Shown in pieces: positions 63,901-64,000 of a stretch of 64,000 nt of DNA. Made by a program: the position numbers and the translations under genes. A model generated the notes under the pieces. It was not told the origin of the DNA. It searched no databases and worked only from the letters and a program-made list of their open reading frames with translations. The stretch is from Primula veris (lineage: Eukaryota; Streptophyta; Magnoliopsida; Ericales; Primulaceae): NCBI GenBank assembly GCA_963682055.1, contig OY821749.1, positions 25,675,631-25,739,630 of the forward strand. Direction: 5' to 3'. The number at the start of each line of letters is the position of its first letter. The stretch's first letter is position 1.

Positions 63901-64000
63901 TGGTTAATTAAATGCCCGACTGAGATATCATTAACTAAATTAATCATTAAATAGCATGTGTTTCCAAATATCTAGAAGAAGTAGCCAAAGAAGTAGCTCA
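60938..64000. other. Intergenic DNA upstream of the receptor kinase
   Basis: The first few hundred bases should contain the kinase promoter; no element is assigned. A 24 bp perfect inverted repeat lies at 61225-61330. A TTA microsatellite lies near 62636-62658. No further gene is supported to the window end. Confidence 0.45.
61225..61330. repeat. 24 bp perfect inverted repeat, 58 bp spacer
   Basis: The arm at 61225-61248 begins GCCTTTTCTAATACATTGG and is exactly complementary to 61307-61330. The spacer is 58 bp. It could be a short foldback MITE or a small-RNA hairpin upstream of the receptor kinase. No target duplication was found. Confidence 0.7.

Overview
This window looks like nuclear DNA of a flowering plant, most likely a eudicot. 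It is AT-rich, has GT-AG introns, plant-specific gene families (thioredoxin h9 type, DUF295/KIB-like F-box, ceramide kinase, LRR receptor kinase), several classes of non-autonomous DNA transposon and a decayed Ty1/copia element. Nothing prokaryotic or organellar is visible. The right part is ordinary gene space. The left 40 kb is built from nested and adjacent duplications.

Layout. (1) About 469-4731 and 34652-39790 are a large inverted duplication of a thioredoxin h locus. The right arm, with sequence beyond it, holds the complete gene (33188-36189, minus strand). The left arm keeps promoter, exon 1 and most of intron 1, then stops 35 bp before exon 2. (2) At that break it is fused to a second inverted repeat (4729-6878): two ~1 kb copies of a broken membrane-protein gene around a ~55 bp spacer, a ready-made hairpin. 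(3) 8879-17916 is, I infer, a 9,038 bp Pack-MULE. A perfect 9 bp direct repeat (ATAATGGGA) lies just outside nearly identical 1.84 kb terminal inverted repeats. Each terminus carries the same frameshifted F-box gene, and the interior holds intron-containing fragments of an acid phosphatase and a ceramide kinase. (4) 20.1-25.7 kb and 26.6-31.5 kb are a direct tandem duplication of an unidentified membrane-protein gene. Copy A carries three or more insertions whose empty sites are visible in copy B. (5) 39.1-42.35 kb holds a foldback element and a 5'-truncated copia element.

From 43.8 kb on there are three genes: a ubiquitin-conjugating enzyme E2 (minus, 4 coding exons), a 15-exon coiled-coil protein (plus, 584 aa) whose middle is an array of phase-0 exons of about 63 bp each encoding about 21 residues, and a two-exon LRR receptor-like kinase with an atypical catalytic loop (minus, 667 aa). 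I see no tRNA, rRNA or CRISPR.

The intact genes are housekeeping or signalling genes with no evident shared pathway. The unusual content is structural: a multi-gene-fragment Pack-MULE, a potential hairpin downstream of a duplicated thioredoxin promoter, and an exon-repeat gene. All exon borders were read by eye from splice signals and family conservation, without transcript data.
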